Shown here piece after piece: positions 32,040 to 36,991 of a DNA stretch of 36,991 nt. The notes under the pieces were generated by a model. It did no database searches. It was not told the DNA's origin and worked only from the letters and a program-made list of their open reading frames with translations. Each line of letters starts with the position of its first letter. The first letter of the stretch is position 1. The position numbers and the translations under genes are program-made. The DNA is taken from contig NW_014039966.1 of the NCBI RefSeq assembly GCF_001186125.1, forward strand, positions 20,705 to 57,695, in the 5' to 3' direction. This stretch comes from Sphaeroforma arctica JP610 (taxonomy: Eukaryota; Opisthokonta; Ichthyosporea; Ichthyophonida).

Positions 32040-32230
32040 GGGTTTCACGGTGACACCGCTTTTAAAAAAATGGCATTCCCGACCCTTGTTAGTTGTCCTC
32101 CTTATTACAAGGACCTCCTCGGGTTCTCTGTGATTGTCCTAAACATGAGACTTATTTGCACACCAAAATATACTTCAGTATTTTTGGGGTGATACAGTAA
32201 TTACTATACATTCAGGACAATATACATACA
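32040..32230 (+). repeat. Copia-2 right LTR
   Basis: Diverged direct copy of 21241-21451; the shared core is CATTCCCGACCCTTGTTAGT followed by TGTCC. The right border is uncertain because the last 60 bp no longer align. Confidence 0.65.
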
Positions 32231-32570
32231 TATATACGTTACAACGCAAATAAAATACCTTAAACGTTAAGCGTTTAACGCCATGAGGACAAGTACCGCA
32301 CTCTGCTCTGGCCTCTGGGCAGTTGGTAGTTAATGAGATGGCAATTGGTGTAGAGTAAGAATTACTTTCTCTAAGAAACCATACTCTAACATATGATTAA
32401 TAGCCTGTAGTCAGGAACACATCGTATAAACAGATGTCAACACTTGCTAGTGACTTTAAAATAATACATCAACCAAATAAAACTCTAGATACTGATATTC
32501 AGATCATCACTTTATTTGGCGTTTACAGATTTTCTACAAGTTTCGATTGTACCAATTAAAGTCTTCAACA
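32231..32570. other. Spacer or leader before the third Copia gag
   Basis: No ORF recognised. A palindromic TTAAACGTTAAGCGTTTAA occurs at about 32262-32280. It may contain the LTR or leader of the fragment that follows, but no partner repeat was found. Confidence 0.3.
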
Positions 32571-32571
32571 T

Positions 32572-33436
32572 CATGCATGACTCTGAAAAAACTTTCAAAT
32601 TGAAGTGAACATGCCTCAACATCACGGGCGACAACTATGACAAATGGCTTCAGCATCTCATACTTGCAGCCCACACTCACTACGTAGATGACATAGAGTC
32701 CGTTCTACACTACAAATATGTCAACCAGGAACTTTTGGCCCGGACTGCAGCCACACCAGTATCTCAAAGGAAACCAGCCACCGGCCGAGGACGACTCGAA
32801 TCTCGTGAGACCTTCATCAAAACACCAATGGCGATGGGCGCCACCAGAAAGCACAACGATGCCTGCTTCGATCACTCAGCGAGGAGGGAATGGATTGCCC
32901 CACTCGAGAGCAGCTTATGGACGATCCCTGGGCACACTCTTCTGCCTCAAGAAATCTTATTCTCACATGTCCACAATAGTATCAAATACAGTCACACTTA
33001 AATTTATCCAAGAACTTCGCCGCGCTGAAGAAAAATTATACACACCTGGTCTCGACGTTGCGCCCGCATCTGCACAGATGCTAAAGCACAAGGCACACGT
33101 TTTTCAGCCGCCTTTATGCAGGGTATGTTCATCTCTGGACTCGGGGACCCCGACAAAGACATAATACGCCATTACCTTGTCAACAACCGAGACAAAGATA
33201 AACCTACACCACTCGACTTGTGCGGTCGACTCGAAGAATACATAACAGTAACTCCGTTTCATGACAACACTATTTCGAAGACAGCAGCCATTTCTGCCAC
33301 TTCCACATCTGAAACACCTGTGACCGCCGAACTATTGTTCATACGTATACACCAACTGGAGCAAAACAAAGTCACATCTAACACTCGATTTTTGTCTCTT
33401 TTAAAAAGCGGAGTTGTCTATATCAAATACGTTTAA
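32572..33436 (+). pseudogene. Gag fragment of a third Copia relative
   Basis: ATG at 32572 starts MHDSEKTFKLK, then TGA, then in the same frame CLNITGDNYDKWLQHLILAA, the gag motif shared with Copia-1 (GENYDRW) and Copia-2 (GDKYDDW). Later frames give KFIQELRRAEEKLYTPG (near 33001) and MFISGLGDPDKDIIRHYL (33119 onward), also gag-like, ending at 33436. No pol sequence follows. Confidence 0.65.
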
Positions 33437-33625
33437 AGGACCAATCTGTGCGATATAGCTTCGTTTTAATTCAACAAGCTATCCTCACGACTTTGTGTTC
33501 CTATTAGAGCATCCGAATGCGATACATCGAACGTCTTTAAAGGACCAATCTATGTGTTAAACTTTGTGTGTATTCAACAATTACCATCGACGTCGCGTCC
33601 GCACTAGAGCTTCCGAACAGCAGAA
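33428..33625. repeat. Diverged ~105-bp tandem duplication
   Basis: TTTAAAGGACCAATCT starts both units (near 33434 and 33536). Each then has ATTCAACAA, ACTAGAGC or ATTAGAGC and TTCCGAA or ATCCGAA in the same order. Non-coding. Confidence 0.7.
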
Positions 33626-33648
33626 AACTTCGGATGTAATTGCTTCTA

Positions 33649-36600
33649 CTAAGTCATAATAGTACACGGCCGCTCTAAACTTGTCATCGTAATTCTTCGT
33701 AAGAAACATGGCACGGATTCGTCTTCCACATTAGCCGCCAGCCACTGTTGTAGTGCGCTTCCATTCTTCTCAGCATCCTGAACCAAAAATGGAAATCGAA
33801 ATTGGTGTGGTATTCTTTCTCACTTCATACTTCAGTGAGTGTCATGAGATTTTGCTGTCGATCTAAGGCTCAGCGATACGGGAATGACAGATGTAATCTG
33901 GAACGATAACTGAAACAGATAATCATTCTAATAAACAGAAAGCAGCGCACTCGGTGTATCGGACATGTGCTGTATATATGAATTTGAATGAAGCAGTCTC
34001 TTATCAGAAATGATCTAAGCATGAACATCCTTTAGTTTTACTGGTGTTGGTCTTCGAATCGTAAACACTGTAAGTAAGCCAAAACGAGACATCCCGTATA
34101 CTCAGTTGTTCAAAACTTCGCCCCATTTGAGTAGGCGTGCAATATATATATATTTATATATATAAAGCCATTCTCCACGACACCCCAATTCAAATATTAG
34201 AATACAATGTATACCGGTGATGGGGTTATTTGCTATTTTATATTTTATTCAGAGCACTCTGATTCCAACCTTATCCCTTTCCTAAAAACACCAATACAAT
34301 TGCCGGTGCAGTACATACCGTATGTGAGCCTGAGTACCCCGGTCGTTTAATCAGAACACCTACACAGCCCACCCAAATCCCAACTGAACCTCTCATTCTA
34401 AACACATCAATGTATTTGCTAGCACAATACATACCGGTTGTGGGTTATCACTCTGACAATCGCAACAGAGTATGTGCAACGACCACCCCAACCCCCAACC
34501 GAATACCTCTCCAAACACGAGCCAATGCAGTAGTTAGTATATTACATACCGGTAGTGTACTATCCCCCCGGTAATCGTAGCAGTAGACCCACTGTTTGTC
34601 TGCGAGCGCACTGGGCTTGTGCATCAACGCGTATGATGTGAATAGGTCAAGGAATTGCTCGCTAGACAGAGCACGGCCTGATTGTGTGAAATCGGTGGAC
34701 ATAGTGACGTATCGCGTACCAACTACGGGTTTTGTTATAGCCGCCGAGTAGGATGCCAAGTATTCCCCTCCATCCACGCCACCATCTGGAGAGGTACAAG
34801 TGTATATATAGATATATATATAATGCATACATACATACACACACACACATATATGTATATATATGAGTGAGAGTGCGTAGGAACGTGTTAAGTATGCATA
34901 TACACGTATATGTGTAAAACATTGTACAGAGATGTGTGTACTAACGTCTGCAAAGAAAAATCGATCCGTAAGAATCCGTGAATTCTTTAAATAATTAAAG
35001 TTTTAAAGCTTCAATAAGGCCTCTTTTTTTAAGGAACGTTATATCGTATAGTCGGTTGTACAAACACTTCATGCTATGTCACTGGCGAATTGAACTGGGC
35101 GTGCTTCTAGGTTAGCATGATGTACATCAACGTTTCTGTATGTGAGCGCTATCTCGATATCTGATAATGCGGATCCGGTTGACGCCGCCCCATATTATGC
35201 TACTCGTTATATTGAACGACATTGCTGCATTTATATGCTTGTATGGATATGTGCACGTGGGTATTTATGCACGCTTGCACTATGTGCGTTCTCTTGGACA
35301 ATTGCACTCATAATTGTCATCTAAACAGCCCACTCTCTGTTTCAGTCTTATAACTTTTGCAGAGGTGTGTGTTTAAGTCTGCTTGTACGGACGGATGTGT
35401 ACATGTAGGTATGAAACTCTGGATGTGTGCGCATTGATATGAATCTCTGGGAGTTAGGACATTTCAGTACTGAAAACAACAAAATGCTGTAGTAAAGTTT
35501 CATGTTTCCATGTATATAATCATATGACTACGATTACATATTGGCCTAGAAATGCGTATGCATGTATATGAATGTGGCAATTGTACTACAAGTGTGCCAG
35601 CAGGCATGCGCGTCAGCAACTGCTTACATATGATTCCACTGCACGGTACGTTGTATCAGGTTCGATATGTTCGCACGAGCGAGCCGCAGAAACGGAAGGC
35701 TGAATAGGGCACAATGCCTTAGTGAGAAATCATATAGCAGAAAGCATTAGATCACCATTGTTTCCACTCAGGATAGACCGATAGGCTGGTTGGGTTGTTA
35801 CAGTAGCCGCCTCAGGTTGCATTGCAGGACCTGAAGAGGACTTTGAAAACCCTTCGGAATGGCTAGGTGGACTGTTAGCGTCCTGTAGTGAAACTGTGTT
35901 CGACTTCAGCCGTGTACCAACGGATCATTTGTTCGTCACTTCTAGACTACCACCATACCAATCAGCAAAGCACACTATTACCACACCTGTACTTCAATAG
36001 TCGCGACTATGAACACCTGTATAAAAATTCATGCCCAGAGACACTCTTATACATATATCTACCCAAAAAAATCTACCTAAAATTGTACATATACACCCGA
36101 AGAGGAACAGCGCACCAATCGGTACACAGGGGTTATACATACCCGGCCGGATTTCCGCTATAAACTTGACGTTTTCTCCTAAATTTTCGAGGTACAGCAA
36201 TGACTCGAGGCACATTTGGTACGGGATCCAATCGAGCATAAGCAGATGCCTCCCCGTTACTTGTGATGCTGGGACATCGTCAGGCGTATTGGTGAGCAGA
36301 GCATGTAATGCATGTGCATCCACATGTCGGTACCGGTCCATAGGTCTGCAAAAGGTTCGAGAGATGGATGTACTTTTAAATTCGAAGCATGTAGTGTACT
36401 ATCGATGATAGCAATTCTGTCAAAAACACACACGAACAAGCGAAGATGCGTCGAATGCTATGCAAAACGTACCATAGAATACCGAACGCACGCACTACTC
36501 TTGGTATAAACGATTTGTGGCACATATGAGCACACAGAAACCATCCCACAATCGTACCGGTCAGCTGTAGCCCGCTCAAGTGCCGTGAAGAAACTCTGAG

Positions 36601-36798
36601 GTTCCGATTTGTACAAACTTACAGTTTGCTGCCTAGCCGTGACATACGCACGATCTCTATTCATCATATTCTCAGCCTTGAAAGGAATTTTAGTTGTGTT
36701 AACAACCGAGCATACGATGTATTCATCTTTGCCCAGTATCGCTGCCTGTTCGTCAGACACCTTCTTCAGTATATTGGAAAGCCCCTGTCCCCGGTATG
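33649..36798 (-). CDS. Unrecognised multi-exon gene, 5'-partial
   Basis: Five minus-strand exons with consistent splice phases: 36798-36558, 36345-36143, 35893-35756, 34785-34550, 33777-33649 (TAG). Together 947 nt give 314 residues in one frame. No known family was recognised. Visible stretches: exon 1 SNILKKVSDEQAAILGKDEY; exon 2 RYRHVDAHALHALLTN and MCLESLLYLENLGENVKF (helical); exon 3 Ser/Pro/Gln-rich and probably disordered; exon 4 VGTRYVTMSTDFTQSGRAL and QWVYCYDYRGD; exon 5 SALQQWLAANVEDES. Exon 5 may be longer or frameshifted, since an overlapping frame reads KNYDDKFRAAVYYYDLVEAI. The exon-1 left edge could instead be 36784. The N-terminus is beyond the window. Confidence 0.6.
34200..34560 (-). 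repeat. ~115-bp tandem array containing exon-4 donor copies
   Basis: ACCGGTATGT (or ACGGTATGT) on the minus strand recurs at about 34550, 34434 and 34319, 115-116 bp apart, with a weaker copy near 34210. The sequence just before each donor is related to the 3' end of exon 4 (TGYTRCGATT ... GATA). The first unit is the real exon end; the others lie in the following intron. Confidence 0.75.
34800..34870. repeat. AT/CA microsatellite in the intron before exon 4
   Basis: TATATAGATATATATATAAT followed by ACATACATACACACACACAC and a further TATA run. Non-coding. Confidence 0.85.
34871..35755. other. Intron 3 of the unrecognised minus-strand gene
   Basis: No exon-like sequence with acceptor and donor was found on either strand. 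ORFs here are short and low-complexity. Confidence 0.4.
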
Positions 36799-36991
36799 CT
36801 AGAGCAGCAAGGTGTATTAAAGGATGAGTAGCACGAAAAGCATAAAGTGAGAAAACACAGAAATACATTCATGGTAGTTGAACGAATAAAGTCAGTGCAG
36901 TCAAACTGCGTACTAGGCAATACTTCTCAAACAGAACAGGGTATTCAATCAGATACACAACCAGTCGACAAAATCCCATTCGAGGATATAT

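Larger units (their letters stand above)
21241..32230 (+). mobile_element. Copia-2: decayed Ty1/Copia element split by a Gypsy insertion
   Basis: Plus-strand order: left LTR (21241-21451), primer site (21455-21464), gag (21499-21986), Gypsy element (21987-29292), more gag with a zinc knuckle (29390-29830), protease (about 29950-30000), integrase (30450-31560), RNase H C-terminus (31830-32036), purine tract, right LTR (32040-about 32230). Reverse transcriptase and most of RNase H are gone. All parts are frameshifted or carry stops. Confidence 0.8.

Noticed and set aside
35142-35324. Hydrophobic 60-residue plus ORF
   Set aside because: Within the intron of the minus-strand gene; no supporting signal.
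35994-36341. Intact 115-residue minus ORF as a separate gene
   Set aside because: Only its first two thirds look coding; it is exon 2 read through its donor at 36142.

Overview
The window is eukaryotic nuclear DNA. Genes carry many GT-AG introns, non-coding DNA is AT-rich and full of short tandem repeats, and half of the span is decayed transposons. A unicellular eukaryote with intron-rich genes is likely; I would guess a holozoan protist such as an ichthyosporean, but that is a low-confidence inference.

Layout. (1) 252-7757 (+): the 3' part of a SPB1/FTSJ3-type pre-rRNA methyltransferase gene, 11 exons in the window, all splice phases agreeing; the introns hold tandem arrays and a duplicated piece of exon. 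(2) 7758-8685: spacer with a perfect 14-bp hairpin, a repeated 49-bp unit and an AT microsatellite. (3) 8686-9636 (-): an intronless secreted polysaccharide lyase of family PL14 with the complete catalytic residue set. (4) 9637-12384: gene-poor, with a 7-bp minisatellite, a foldback and a 352-bp MITE-like element. (5) 12385-13954: CACTA-like non-autonomous element with palindromic subterminal repeats. (6) 13955-20889 (-): decayed Copia element (Copia-1), truncated at its 3' LTR by the CACTA-like element and carrying a degenerate transposase-like element (14402-16450, +) where reverse transcriptase should be. (7) 21241-about 32230 (+): a second decayed Copia element (Copia-2) split by a Ty3/Gypsy element (21987-29292, -) whose LTRs are about 1% diverged. 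(8) 32570-33436 (+): gag fragment of a third Copia relative. (9) 33649-36798 (-): 3' part of an unrecognised five-exon gene whose exon-4 donor region is tandemly repeated in the following intron.

Host functions visible are ribosome biogenesis (SPB1), extracellular polyuronate degradation (PL14) and one unknown. The most unusual feature is a motif resembling Dam-type adenine-methyltransferases (T-I-D-x-x-A ... N-A-Q-L) in both the Gypsy element (between RNase H and integrase) and Copia-1 (between protease and integrase). Both Copia elements carry a primer site complementary to the anticodon-arm half of initiator tRNA-Met, the priming type of Drosophila copia. Nothing here can be called a complete novel defence or mobile system; most retroelement ORFs are broken.
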